In this document: piece by piece, positions 8,033 through 17,289 of the stretch
Numbering within the stretch: position 1 is the stretch's first letter
Layout: each line of letters begins with the position of its first letter
DNA from: Blautia sp.
GTDB taxonomy: Bacteria > Bacillota > Clostridia > Lachnospirales > Lachnospiraceae
Length of the DNA stretch: 60,519 nt
Direction of reading: 5' to 3'
Assembly: GCA_017459635.1 (NCBI GenBank)
Contig: JAFUCO010000042.1
Coordinates: 1 to 60,519 of the forward strand
Notes under the pieces: model-generated
What the model saw: only the letters and a program-made list of their open reading frames with translations
Databases searched by the model: none
Told to the model about the DNA's origin: nothing
Made by a program: the position numbers and the translations under genes

Positions 8033-9703
8033 TTACTTATTCAGCTTCACTTTTGCGACCTTTGCGTAAAATGCAATCCCATAAATCAGCTGTTCCTCAT
8101 ATCCTTCCGGGAGAAGACTGTCGTAACCGTTTGTAAAAATCTGACTAAGCGCTTCATCGCAATCTGCATCGAGGTCTGCCTGTTTATCTGACCTCTTAAA
8201 CTCCAGAAGGATCACCCTCCTTCTGGCCCTGTCCTTTACACGGAGATCAAGCCTTCCAAGACCTGCTTCATCGTTGGAATCAGGAGTGTACCCATTCGCA
8301 GTAAATATTCCGTTCAGCATCCCATGGTAGTAGTTCTCAGCATAATCATGATAACTGATAGAATTCCACAGTATCTTAGTCAGCTTTTCAGACGCTGCTC
8401 TCTCATCCCGGTTCCACATTGCAGTGATGAATGCATCCACATCACTTGCATCCAGCGTTCTTTCAAATCGGTCGACCACGGCCTTCTGAAACAGGTCAGT
8501 AATCTCTGCATTGGGAATTCGCAGCTTCAATGTTCCTCGTGAAATCGACTTGTCTGCCTTCGTCACATAACCCGTCATCAGCAGTACGCTCCACAGGTTT
8601 TTCTCAGAATCTCCCAGTTTATCGTAAGTCAGTTCCTCACAGATTTCCTCGGTAATGGTTCCGCCATTCAGGAGGATCTCAAACTTCTCAGATGCGTCAA
8701 TCCTCCTGTGGTTTACAAATTCGTCCAGAATAGCATTTGAACTTGTGTTTGCCCAGAAATTCTGAGGTTCGTCTCCTTCCTCGTCAATAACAGCCGCTAT
8801 ATAGCTAACCACATCCCATGGGCAGAATACTTCTGTATTCCCGAAGATGTAGCCATCATACCATTCTCTGATCAATTTCATCTTATCATGAATTCCAAAT
8901 TCACAGAGCATTGCGTCAACTTCATTTTTCGTAAAACCAAAGTACTCACTGAACTTACGATTTGTTATGGAATAGCATGCGAAGTTGTTCACGCCAGTGA
9001 AAATGCTTTCCTTAGATATACGTAAACAGCCGGTGACAGCGGCAAATTTCAGATACTCATTAGTTTTCAATGAAATACTCAAAAACCCCCGGATCAGATC
9101 AAGCATCTTCAGGTAATACTCTTTGTTCTTTGTTTCCTCTGCCTTTGAAAGAGGAACATCATACTCATCTATCAAAAGGATCACAGGTTTTCCGTAAGCG
9201 GCATTCATCATACGCATGATGGTTTTAAGCGCGTTCTGAGTCTCTTCCAGATCGCCGGTTTTAAACATCAGACGATTGAAGATCTCAGCATCCGCGCTGT
9301 TTACACCTTCCATGCCGGGCAGATCCTCAAACCTTTTACATACATCAGCCAGCACAGCTTTCAGTTTCTTAAAAGCCGTGGTGAAATCAAGTCCCTCCAC
9401 ATCCTTAAGTGAAATAAAAAGAACCGGATACATGTTCATCCATTGTTCGCAGAACTCAGGATGTTTTCTTACCACATCCAGGTCTCTGAAAACCTCTCTG
9501 CTGTCGCGGCGGATATCAAAAAAGCTCTCCATCATACTCATCATGAGCGTTTTGCCAAATCTGCGAGGCCTGGTAAAGAGCGACACCTTTTTTCTTGTCT
9601 TTGCCACCAGTTCGTAAATCAGCTCTGTTTTATCTACATAGTAGCCGTCCTCTTTAATCAACTCATCAAAGATTTCGTTTCCGACTACAACCATCTTTTC
9701 CAT
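8033..9703 (-). CDS. AAA-ATPase with C-terminal PD-(D/E)XK-like domain
   Basis: This 556-residue protein belongs to the AAA-ATPase_like / PDDEXK_9 group (formerly DUF1703) that is abundant in rumen and gut Clostridia and Bacteroidetes. The P-loop-like segment TRPRRFGKT lies near residues 44-52 and Walker B ILLIDEYDVPL near 172-182. The C-terminal part contains a nuclease-like core, with DLRVKD followed by VILLEFKRSD (Asp and Glu-x-Lys) at about 485-510. The physiological function of the family is not established. AAGGAGG precedes the ATG at seven bases. It forms its own unit ending at the terminator 7927-7973. Multi-copy occurrence in such genomes is known for the family but cannot be judged here. 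Confidence 0.9.
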   Translation of the reverse strand: MEKMVVVGNEIFDELIKEDGYYVDKTELIYELVAKTRKKVSLFTRPRRFGKTLMMSMMESFFDIRRDSREVFRDLDVVRKHPEFCEQWMNMYPVLFISLKDVEGLDFTTAFKKLKAVLADVCKRFEDLPGMEGVNSADAEIFNRLMFKTGDLEETQNALKTIMRMMNAAYGKPVILLIDEYDVPLSKAEETKNKEYYLKMLDLIRGFLSISLKTNEYLKFAAVTGCLRISKESIFTGVNNFACYSITNRKFSEYFGFTKNEVDAMLCEFGIHDKMKLIREWYDGYIFGNTEVFCPWDVVSYIAAVIDEEGDEPQNFWANTSSNAILDEFVNHRRIDASEKFEILLNGGTITEEICEELTYDKLGDSEKNLWSVLLMTGYVTKADKSISRGTLKLRIPNAEITDLFQKAVVDRFERTLDASDVDAFITAMWNRDERAASEKLTKILWNSISYHDYAENYYHGMLNGIFTANGYTPDSNDEAGLGRLDLRVKDRARRRVILLEFKRSDKQADLDADCDEALSQIFTNGYDSLLPEGYEEQLIYGIAFYAKVAKVKLNK

Positions 9704-9815
9704 CTGATTGCCTCCTTCCGAGGTTTATCACCAGGTTGATACAAGCCAACCGGTTTATCCAACTATAATCGATAATCCTTTAGTGGTCAAGTGGCAAACA
9801 GAACATTTAAAAGCA

Positions 9816-9856
9816 GGGACGGAGCTCTGTGCTGATTCAGCACAGAGCTCCGTCCC
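9816..9856. repeat. Perfect 20-bp inverted repeat (GGGACGGAGCTCTG family)
   Basis: The arms 9816-9835 and 9837-9856 are exact reverse complements around one base. The outer GGGACGG matches the elements at 15665 and 57105. The element overlaps the end of the HD-domain gene and supplies its last codons and stop, so it is both coding and a likely terminator. The family looks like REP-type sequences; no REP transposase is present in the window. Confidence 0.75.
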
Positions 9857-10370
9857 CGGTGTTCCTTCCCTGTATAAGATCTTTTATAGCAGCGTATTTG
9901 TCAGCGGTGGATACTATCACACCTTCAAGAGAGTTTGGAAACTTGCATTTCCCTAATGGCCACATATGACGTTCAATGATGTCGGATGTTTTGTCCGGCA
10001 GATCCTTTACCAGACTTTGCGCGAGAGCGACGGATTCGACCGGATGCTGCCGGCTGCATTCCTTTACTGAAGAATACTTCTGCTCCCTCCCAAGGATTCC
10101 AAGGTCGTGGCAGAGCGAACCTGTCACAACTGCGGAGGTGTCCGTCTTAATATGCAGCTTGTCAAGCGCATGGCAGATAGCCAGGCTCGCCTTGGCTACC
10201 CTGATGGTATGATCCCCGACGGTAGCCCGGGCATGATGCTTCTGCCTGAATGCTTCGGACATTTCCTCGGAGTTCAGGATATCACTCCCGTATCTGGTGA
10301 GTTCCTCCTGTATTTTGGCCTTTCTTCTGGCACGTCTAAGAGACATGTTATTTTCTGTATTATTATTCAT
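9837..10370 (-). CDS. HD-domain metal-dependent phosphohydrolase
   Basis: This 177-residue protein carries an HD fold: His in GDHTIRVAK (about residue 54), the CHDLG His-Asp pair (about 87-88), His in QHPVES, His in ERHMWP and Asp in STADKYAA, the metal-binding set of HD/YqeK- or PgpH-like hydrolases. The N-terminus is basic and helical (SLRRARRKAKIQEEL). The substrate is unknown; nucleotides or phospholipid headgroups are possible. AAGGA lies nine bases before the ATG. The last residues (DGALC) are encoded by the palindromic element at 9816-9856, so the native C-terminus has probably been changed by insertion of that repeat. Confidence 0.85.
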   Translation of the reverse strand: MNNNTENNMSLRRARRKAKIQEELTRYGSDILNSEEMSEAFRQKHHARATVGDHTIRVAKASLAICHALDKLHIKTDTSAVVTGSLCHDLGILGREQKYSSVKECSRQHPVESVALAQSLVKDLPDKTSDIIERHMWPLGKCKFPNSLEGVIVSTADKYAAIKDLIQGRNTGDGALC

Positions 10371-10959
10371 ACGGTCAGTTCCTTTCTTTCCGTTATGATG
10401 CCCTTTACTGTACCCAGGTAAATATTATTAGATCAACCTGCGGCCGAGGGTGATTTACATGACTCGCAGGTAACAGTTCAGAACACATTCTGAACTGTTA
10501 CGTATCATACAATGCTTCGTATTATTCAAAATTCCCCATGCGTCATGCCTGAAGGTGTTCATACGCTCTCAGCATCAGATCCATCGGGCTTTCTGAACAG
10601 TTACGATCGCAGCATATATCGATCAAAACGTTGAATTCTTATCTTTCATGTAAATATATACGGATAAAAATGATTTGTTCCATAACAAGTAAAACAGATT
10701 TTATTACAATTGTCAAACTTTTTTTCGTATAGCAGCAAAACCGGTAATGGAACCGGAAAAAACTTTTAAACTGAAACTATAGAAAAAGCATTGATACCAT
10801 GTTATATTGAATGAATAAGGAAATCATCCTGTATCAGATGCAGCACTGAACACAGACAGGCTTACCTGCATAAAAAGATTACAGTGAAAGGAAGCAATTA
10901 TATCATTGATAAATGTGTCATTGATACAGGCTGCTTATATTAAACATGGAGGTACATCT
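10371..10959. other. Gene-free region with hairpin and repeat halves
   Basis: This 589-base gap separates divergent genes. It holds a perfect 14-bp hairpin at 10470-10501 (GTAACAGTTCAGAA, loop CACA, reverse complement) and a related half copy TTCTGAACAGTTAC at 10591-10604; a third copy lies at 31938-31951 in the polyene operon. A weak extended -10 candidate (TGT-TATATT at 10801-10808, with TAGAAA 17 bases upstream) could serve the plus-strand gene. I see no open reading frame with a ribosome site in the rest, which is AT-rich. Confidence 0.6.
10470..10501. repeat. 14-bp perfect hairpin GTAACAGTTCAGAA
   Basis: The arms 10470-10483 and 10488-10501 are exact complements around CACA. No T-run follows on either side, so it is not a classical terminator. 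The same core (TTCTGAAC[A/T]GTTAC) recurs at 10591-10604 and 31938-31951, which suggests a dispersed short repeat. Confidence 0.6.
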
Positions 10960-11733
10960 ATGAAGAAAGTTTACAACAACAAATCCTCACTGATCGTGTA
11001 TATGGTCCTGCGTTTGTTCGTGATCAGCACCGGTGTGCGGTCGATCTTCCGCCATGATTATGAGTCTCTTTTTCTCTGCATTTTAACGCTGGGCCTTCTT
11101 CTCCTTCCCAGCTTTCTTGAAAGAAAGCTGAAGGTTGACATTCCTTCCACGCTCGAGATCGTAATTCTCTGTTTCATCTTCGCAGCTGAGATACTTGGAG
11201 AGATTCACAATTTTTATGTCACAGTCCCCATCTGGGACACTATGCTCCACACTATCAACGGCTTCAACTTTGCGGCAATCGGGTTTGCGCTTGTCGACCT
11301 GCTTAACCGGAGCGAGCAGTTTTCCATCAAGCTCTCCCCTCTGTTTCTAGCCATTGTCGCCTTCTGCTTTTCTATGACGGTCGGTGTGTGCTGGGAATTT
11401 ATCGAGTTCTCTGCTGACAACATTGGCAGTGCAGATATGCAGAAGGACTTTGTGGTGGATCATTTTCAATCCGTCACGCTGGACGAAACCCGACAGAACA
11501 TTCCCATCAAAATGACAGATATCTCCGATGTGATAGTCGTCCACAGCGACGGCAGCCAGGAAGCGCTGGGCGTGGGCGGATATCTGGATATCGGCATAAT
11601 TGATACGATGAAGGATCTGTTTGTAAACCTGGTCGGGGCAATCGTATTCTCAATAATCGGATTTTTCTATGTGAAAGGACGGGGAAAAGGGAAGATTGCA
11701 TCGAAATTTATACCAAAGGTAAAAACGGAATAA
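10960..11733 (+). CDS. Polytopic membrane protein, DUF2238/YjdF-like
   Basis: This is the only supported plus-strand gene. The ATG at 10960 has TGGAGG at seven bases; an upstream in-frame ATG at 10906 has no such site. The 257-residue protein has about six hydrophobic helices. Conserved-looking polar residues lie in or next to helices: WDTMLHTINGF, VCWEFIEFSADN and DTMKDLFVNLVGA, a pattern reminiscent of the YjdF/DUF2238 inner membrane family. A soluble loop of about 60 residues lies between the last two helices. The function is unknown. It stands alone between the HD gene and the convergent helicase gene, and a half copy of the GGGACGGTTCT repeat follows its stop. Confidence 0.7.
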   Translation: MKKVYNNKSSLIVYMVLRLFVISTGVRSIFRHDYESLFLCILTLGLLLLPSFLERKLKVDIPSTLEIVILCFIFAAEILGEIHNFYVTVPIWDTMLHTINGFNFAAIGFALVDLLNRSEQFSIKLSPLFLAIVAFCFSMTVGVCWEFIEFSADNIGSADMQKDFVVDHFQSVTLDETRQNIPIKMTDISDVIVVHSDGSQEALGVGGYLDIGIIDTMKDLFVNLVGAIVFSIIGFFYVKGRGKGKIASKFIPKVKTE

Positions 11734-11735
11734 AG

Positions 11736-11754
11736 CACAGAGAACCGTCCTCTG
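11736..11754. repeat. Half copy of the GGGACGGTTCTCTG repeat
   Basis: CACAGAGAACCGTCCTCTG lies in the 25-base gap between two convergent genes. It matches one arm of the palindromes at 15665 and 57105 with small changes. Confidence 0.5.
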
Positions 11755-11758
11755 CATT

Positions 11759-14700
11759 TCAGTCAAGCAGTTCCAGGAGTTCTTCTCTTGTCATGCTCAT
11801 GAGGCTGCCTTCACCGCCCATTATTGCGTCGGCGAGGTCTTTTTTTGCTTCCTGGAGCTTTATGATTTTCTCTTCTATGGTGTCTGCGGCGATCAGCTTT
11901 ATTACTGTCACCTGTCTTGTCTGGCCTATTCTGTGTGCGCGGTCGGTTGCCTGGTTCTGGACTGCAAGGTTCCACCAGGGATCATAGTGTATTACCACAT
12001 CTGCACCGGTAAGATTAAGTCCCGTGCCGCCGGCTTTCAGGGAAATAAGGAATACCGGGACATCACCATTATTGAATTCGTTGACCAGGCGGATGCGCTC
12101 TTTCTTTGGGGTAGATCCTGTGAGGGTATAGAAAGAAATCCCTTTCTCCTTAAGATCTGCAGACAGCATCGGAAACATCGAAGTAAACTGTGAGAACACA
12201 AGCATCCGGTGTCCGCCGTCTATTGCCCGCTCGATAAGCTCGATGCAGGCTTCCCGTTTTGCGCTGCTGCCTTTGTAGTCATCAAACAGAAGCGCAGGGT
12301 CACAGCAGAGCTGCCTGAGCCTTGTTATTTCGGCAAGTATCCTGATCTTCTCCTCTCCGCTTCCGGTGAAGGATGTAAGCATCTTGCGCATATGGACGAC
12401 CTGGGCATCATACAGACGCCTCTGGTCCGTCTCCATGACCTGTGCCTGTATCTCCTCCAGCTTTTCAGGAAGATCCTTCAGAACATCCGTCTTCTTTCTG
12501 CGCAGGATGAATGGCGCTGTCATCTTTGACAGCTTTGCGGTTGCCGCTTCATCCTTCTTCTTCATGATAGGTCCTTCAAAACGGGTGCCAAATTCAGAAG
12601 CGTTGTAGAGGAAGCCCGGCATAAGAAAATCGAAAATACTCCATAGTTCTGACAGCCGGTTTTCAATAGGGGTTCCTGTCATGGCAAAGCGCCGCTCTGC
12701 ATTCAGAACCTTTACAGCTTTTGTCACTGCTGCTTTCTGGTTTTTGATATACTGCGCCTCATCCAGTACGATAGTGGAGAAAAACACGTTCTGATACAAT
12801 GCAATGTCTCTCTTCAGAAGATCATAGGAGGTAACATACAGGTCAGCTTTCTCATCGCCCGTCATCTTAAGGATGCTTTCCTTTCTCTGTGCGAGCGGGC
12901 CGGCCAGCAGCTCGATAATCAGATCCTCCGTGAAGCGTGAGTTTTCTTCTTTCCAATTGTAAACAAGTGAAGCAGGGCATACCACAAGCGCCGGACGGTC
13001 TTCACCTCCGTCTTTTTTGCTTTTCAGAAAGGCAAGCATCTGCAATGTTTTGCCAAGGCCCATCTCGTCAGCGAGGATTCCTCCAAAGCCTGCCTCGGAC
13101 AGTGTGGAAAGCCACCTGAAACCATACTGCTGATAAGGCCTTACAACCTCCTGCAGCTGTTCCGGCACATCGAAATCGGAATCCCTTATTGTTCGGAAGG
13201 ATCGTACCAGCGCTTTGAAATGCCTGTCTCTTGCAGTTGCGATCTCGTCATGCCCTTCAAGCAGCCGATCAACATACAGAGCACGGAATTTCGGCAGCCT
13301 TACATCTCCGCGCACAAGATCCTCCAGACTCAGGTCCATTGCTTCGGAAAGGTTCTCCATCTCCTCAAGGCCTTCTGCCTGACGGAGGTCCACATAATCT
13401 CCGCTTTTCAAACGGTGCCAGCGTTTTTTACGCTTATAGCTTCCCAGTAATTCAAGGAGTTCTTCACTTGTCATGTCCCTGGTGTGGACCGACAGTTCAA
13501 GCAGTCCTCCTTCTATCTCCACCGAGAATTTCGGCATTGAGACTTTTCTGAGTTTCACTGTACTGAAGGCTTCGCTGCCTTTTACCTCGCCATATTGCGA
13601 GAGCAGGCCTGTCCCTTCTGTCAGGAGCCTGAAGACTTTCTCTTCAGTTAGCTCTGTCGTAAATGCCTGGTTTTTCAGATCCTTCTGTTCAAAAATGGAT
13701 TCTACAGCATTTATGACTCTTTTCTCCTGATCGGTGTCGCGAAGCAACCCTGCCGGTGATGTCCGGTCGAAGCCGCCGGAAAAACGGACTTCTCCATACC
13801 TCACTGAAACACGGCAGGTCAGTGCATCTGCCTCTTTATCGATATAAAACACAAATTCAGGTTCGGCCGGCAGCAGATCCTCATCGATATCTCCTACGTT
13901 GTCGTGCAGGATTATACGTCCGGAGTCCCGGAGCCCCGGCAATACCCTGAAATAAAACTCCGGGAATTTTCTGATACCTATCTGGCAGGAAAAATTGCCA
14001 TCCTTATCCGCTATCGACCGGAAAGGCAGGAGATCCTTCATTTCATCCTCGCTCACCCTCCCGAACTGTTTATCATCGAGAATGTAACTGTACTTTCCTC
14101 CTGTGAGCAGCCTGGGCATCGAACCGGTAAGCATTATTCCGGTAAGGTTCCCTTTTTTGTCACGGACAGGATCAAGTGAAACTTCGGCACGGGGTACGCC
14201 CGGCCCTGCCTTTACATAATGATCAACCTTGCTGCTGGCCTGATATAAGATCTCTTTTCCCTCTACATTATCATAGATCAGGTCCAGGTCGCTCCCTTCA
14301 AGCGGAACAGTATTTCCAACTGAGAGTGTAGGAGTATAATAGAACGACCGGCTTAATCTGCGGTTTATAGCATCTATGTCTTTTTTACGGGACTCGAGGA
14401 AGCTGTACCATCTTTGTGATTCTTCAGTAAAGGTTTCTTCTGAGAAACTGACACTTGCCTTTTTTGAAAGTTCAAATACTCTTTCAGCTTCCGCGGCATC
14501 CAGCATCTTCTGGACATTTTTGACTACATAAGGACGTTCACCTGTTCTTCCGATAGTAAAGGAAAGTTGAAGTGCTGCCGTATCCTTGCTAACAGTTATC
14601 TTAGGAATAAGTTCTATGTCCGGTTCCTTTTTCTTTACATTCTCAATCGTCTCAAAAGCTGCTGCTTCCTGAGTCAGTTCCTGCAGCAGCATGCTTGCCT

Positions 14701-15601
14701 TCCTGTCCGTCGCGTCTCCGGGCTTTTCGATATTCATGAGATTCCATGCAGCCGCGTAGAACGCAAGGGCATGGCAGCACAAGAATGCTTCTCCCTTTTT
14801 ATCTCCCCAGTAATTCTTCACTTCCCCATGGGCACGGTCACAGAAGCAGCTGAGTTTTGTTATTGCGCTTTGCCCAAGAGTCATGTATATTTCATCCTGA
14901 CCGAATGCTCCGAAAACTTCAAGATTCTGTTCTCCCTTTCTATTATAGGAGATCTCGATGGCGGCCTCGGGGAGCCCGTTCTTTTTTATCCCGGCTTCTG
15001 CCAGTTCATTCTCATACTGGTTTGTCTGCGCATTGCCAAGAATGACACCGGGATCAAAATAACCCGTGTCGTAGTCCTGCGGAACATATGGCTTAATAAA
15101 TTTGATCGCCGGAAAGACTTTATCCTGTTTCTTTTTTTTCTCTTTCTCTGCTTTCTCTATTATAGCTCTGGCCTGCTCTTCCTTTATTCTGGCTTCACGT
15201 TCCTCTGGAGTTTCTACGAACTTAACAGGTCCATACTCCATTTCAAGAGCATACATCATCGAAGCCAGATGCCGGCAGAACGTACTGTTCTCCCCGGCCG
15301 AGCATGTGCAGGAAAAACGTTTATCTTTCTCATATCTTAAGTTTTCGTAGTAATACGGCCCCCTTCTTCCAAGGCCGCTGTACCATGGTTCATAGTTGAT
15401 GCAGCTTTCATATGAATCTGGTATTGAGGCAAACATGGAGAATCCGCCTATGGTTCTTGCAGAAACGAACCCGTTCTCCTTATCATACTTAAGCGCGATC
15501 ACCTTTTTTTCATTCGCGTCTTTCCTGCCCAGCTGGCGGATATTGTCAGGCAGATATGATTCCCATCTCCATCTTGCTGTATTCTGAATACTGTCAGCCA
15601 T
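11759..15601 (-). CDS. SNF2-family helicase with SWIM zinc finger
   Basis: The 1280-residue protein has, in order, an N-terminal SWIM zinc finger (Cys98, Cys100, Cys109, His111 in CTC...FCRH), a long bacterial SNF2-associated region (about 330-800), and a two-lobed SNF2/RapA helicase. Helicase motif I is GGILADEMGLGKT (near residue 845), motif II VLDEAQ (near 948), and the C-terminal lobe has SLKAGGTGLNLTGA and DRAHRIGQ. It is a DNA-dependent ATP translocase that probably remodels protein-DNA or RNA polymerase complexes. GAGGG precedes the ATG by seven bases. It appears to be a single-gene unit. DISARM-type defence uses SNF2 proteins too, but no methylase or other DISARM gene is near. Confidence 0.93.
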   Translation of the reverse strand: MADSIQNTARWRWESYLPDNIRQLGRKDANEKKVIALKYDKENGFVSARTIGGFSMFASIPDSYESCINYEPWYSGLGRRGPYYYENLRYEKDKRFSCTCSAGENSTFCRHLASMMYALEMEYGPVKFVETPEEREARIKEEQARAIIEKAEKEKKKKQDKVFPAIKFIKPYVPQDYDTGYFDPGVILGNAQTNQYENELAEAGIKKNGLPEAAIEISYNRKGEQNLEVFGAFGQDEIYMTLGQSAITKLSCFCDRAHGEVKNYWGDKKGEAFLCCHALAFYAAAWNLMNIEKPGDATDRKASMLLQELTQEAAAFETIENVKKKEPDIELIPKITVSKDTAALQLSFTIGRTGERPYVVKNVQKMLDAAEAERVFELSKKASVSFSEETFTEESQRWYSFLESRKKDIDAINRRLSRSFYYTPTLSVGNTVPLEGSDLDLIYDNVEGKEILYQASSKVDHYVKAGPGVPRAEVSLDPVRDKKGNLTGIMLTGSMPRLLTGGKYSYILDDKQFGRVSEDEMKDLLPFRSIADKDGNFSCQIGIRKFPEFYFRVLPGLRDSGRIILHDNVGDIDEDLLPAEPEFVFYIDKEADALTCRVSVRYGEVRFSGGFDRTSPAGLLRDTDQEKRVINAVESIFEQKDLKNQAFTTELTEEKVFRLLTEGTGLLSQYGEVKGSEAFSTVKLRKVSMPKFSVEIEGGLLELSVHTRDMTSEELLELLGSYKRKKRWHRLKSGDYVDLRQAEGLEEMENLSEAMDLSLEDLVRGDVRLPKFRALYVDRLLEGHDEIATARDRHFKALVRSFRTIRDSDFDVPEQLQEVVRPYQQYGFRWLSTLSEAGFGGILADEMGLGKTLQMLAFLKSKKDGGEDRPALVVCPASLVYNWKEENSRFTEDLIIELLAGPLAQRKESILKMTGDEKADLYVTSYDLLKRDIALYQNVFFSTIVLDEAQYIKNQKAAVTKAVKVLNAERRFAMTGTPIENRLSELWSIFDFLMPGFLYNASEFGTRFEGPIMKKKDEAATAKLSKMTAPFILRRKKTDVLKDLPEKLEEIQAQVMETDQRRLYDAQVVHMRKMLTSFTGSGEEKIRILAEITRLRQLCCDPALLFDDYKGSSAKREACIELIERAIDGGHRMLVFSQFTSMFPMLSADLKEKGISFYTLTGSTPKKERIRLVNEFNNGDVPVFLISLKAGGTGLNLTGADVVIHYDPWWNLAVQNQATDRAHRIGQTRQVTVIKLIAADTIEEKIIKLQEAKKDLADAIMGGEGSLMSMTREELLELLD

Positions 15602-15664
15602 TTATCATCCCTCTTTTTTAAAATGGTATACTTTCTGAGACGCTTAAGGAGATTGTCTCTATAA

Positions 15665-15718
15665 GACAGGGGACGGTTCTCTGTCTTATTTTCATAAGAC
15701 AGAGAACCGTCCCCTGTC
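15665..15718. repeat. Perfect 25-bp inverted repeat (GGGACGGTTCTCTGTCTTAT family)
   Basis: The arms 15665-15689 and 15694-15718 are exact complements with a four-base loop. The element lies upstream of the helicase start and downstream of the PreA-like gene. On the minus strand it follows the end region of the polyene operon and could act as its 3' structure, but no clean T-run follows. It is nearly identical to 57105-57154. Confidence 0.8.
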
Positions 15719-15729
15719 CTGTTTTCCTT

Positions 15730-17268
15730 TTATGCGTTTATTCTCCTTGTCGGAGTGAGGGCGCCGGTTGGGCAGTTCTGGATGCACAGATGACATCCTG
15801 TACAGTTTCTGGCAATAAGCATGGGTACGCTGCCGAAGTCTGTGGTTAATGCGCCTGTCGAGCACTCTTTACATACGAGGCTGCAGCGGCCGCACCTTAT
15901 GCATTTTGTCCTTGAGATATTGGGATACATTATTGCATTGCTGTCAAGTTCTTCTGCATCGGTTATGTTCGCAAGCGCTATCCCTATGAGTCTCTGAATA
16001 CCGTTCAGGTTTTTCTCTGCCAGATAGCCGGAAAGTCCATCTGTCAGATCATCGATGACACGCAGGCCATAGTGCATCACCGCCTCAGATACACACACTG
16101 CCGAAGCTCCGAGGAGAATGAAATCCAGCCCGTCGCTCCAGCACTCAATACCGGTACCTGACAGAAACTGAAGCTTTTCAGAGCTTTTGTTCTTTGCCAG
16201 TATTGCCTGCTGTGCCAGAGCTGTTGGTTTCATGTTCAGGCCTCTGGTAAGTCCTATTGCTGATTTCCCGCGTACAGAAGGTTCAGGCGCATAATAATGC
16301 TGGTTCACAGAAAGTATTCCTTTACCGCTGTACTGCGGGTTAAGGACACTGACATCATATTCTTCCGCCAGTGCCAGAAGTTCTGTCTGGTCAGCATCAG
16401 ATGCCTGAAACCTAAGTATGAGCGGAATTGACGACTTCTCCCTGACCGCCCTTAAGCAGTCCTTTATCTCATCCAGCTGCTGAAGTGCCGACCGTGTTCC
16501 CGGGGTGAAATCAAGAAGCAGTGCGTCTGCCCCGGCCTTTTCAGCAAGAATGCTGTAATCAGCAGGTCTGATCCCCGTACTTTTCCGATACGATGCGATC
16601 ACCATATTCTCAGGACAGGTTCTTTTCAGCACCGGAATAAACCCCAGGCTCTCCGGAAGATATGATCCGCCTTCTGCTGCCATACCCGAAGGATACTCAT
16701 CAGCTCCGCCATCCTTCGAATCCGAAAATGAACATGCCTCTGCGTCAATGTCTATAAGTTCGATTATGGATCTGCCCATTTTAACAGAACCGAAGCGCGG
16801 TGAAATGTATCCTTCGCCCGCAGTATGTTCCTGTATCTTATGCGGGAGTATAACTCCGCCATAACCGGCCCTTAAGGCGTTCAGGCACTTTTCAAGTGTA
16901 TCCGAAGCATCGGGAGCATCCAGAATAAACGGATTCTTAAGGGCAAAGCCGGCCAGATCGATCCTTAGATTCTTCCGGTCAGGCCTTTCCTTAACATCAA
17001 GCTCCTCCCGGATATCAGCCAGCTGCTGCATCACTTTTTTAATATGTACCTGACCGTGGAACACACAGGATTTTTCACATTTCAACGTACATTTAGCGCA
17101 TGGCAGATGCTTTGGAAGAGCCCGCGCCGCTCCCTGTTCATTGTCAAACCAGGCAGCCCGGAGGAGCGCCGCACAGTCCATCATGCCGCAGGCCTTTGTA
17201 CAGGGCGCATCCTCACAAAGAGCACAGGGGAAAAGATCATCCCTGTTAATTGTCCTTTTAAAGATCAT
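15730..17268 (-). CDS. PreA-like flavoprotein with Fe-S clusters
   Basis: This 512-residue protein resembles the dihydropyrimidine dehydrogenase PreA subunit and dihydroorotate dehydrogenase group. A cysteine-rich N-terminus (CALCEDAPCTKAC, then CAKC and CEKSC) resembles the Fe-S segment of DPD/GltD proteins. A TIM-barrel flavin domain follows (about 105-440, with LAGFALKNPFILDAP). The C-terminus has two [4Fe-4S] motifs, CIRCGRCSLVC and CTGCHLCIQNC. It should pass electrons between Fe-S clusters and FMN. It starts 21 bases after accC with its own GAGGT site and ends the polyene operon. A redox role in modifying the polyene or its precursor is possible, but a pyrimidine role cannot be ruled out. 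Confidence 0.75.
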   Translation of the reverse strand: MIFKRTINRDDLFPCALCEDAPCTKACGMMDCAALLRAAWFDNEQGAARALPKHLPCAKCTLKCEKSCVFHGQVHIKKVMQQLADIREELDVKERPDRKNLRIDLAGFALKNPFILDAPDASDTLEKCLNALRAGYGGVILPHKIQEHTAGEGYISPRFGSVKMGRSIIELIDIDAEACSFSDSKDGGADEYPSGMAAEGGSYLPESLGFIPVLKRTCPENMVIASYRKSTGIRPADYSILAEKAGADALLLDFTPGTRSALQQLDEIKDCLRAVREKSSIPLILRFQASDADQTELLALAEEYDVSVLNPQYSGKGILSVNQHYYAPEPSVRGKSAIGLTRGLNMKPTALAQQAILAKNKSSEKLQFLSGTGIECWSDGLDFILLGASAVCVSEAVMHYGLRVIDDLTDGLSGYLAEKNLNGIQRLIGIALANITDAEELDSNAIMYPNISRTKCIRCGRCSLVCKECSTGALTTDFGSVPMLIARNCTGCHLCIQNCPTGALTPTRRINA

Positions 17269-17289
17269 GCTCTAACCTCACGTTATCGT

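Noticed and set aside
14567..15340. Plus-strand open frame of 257 codons within the helicase gene
   Set aside because: It lies wholly opposite a well-supported SNF2 gene, has no ribosome site, and its translation is Cys/Phe/Leu-rich with no motif; it is a shadow frame.
8033..15601. Phage defence island (AAA-ATPase/nuclease, HD protein, SNF2 helicase)
   Set aside because: No methylase, DISARM, BREX, CBASS or Zorya partner is present, the genes are in separate units and on both strands, and each family is widespread outside defence.
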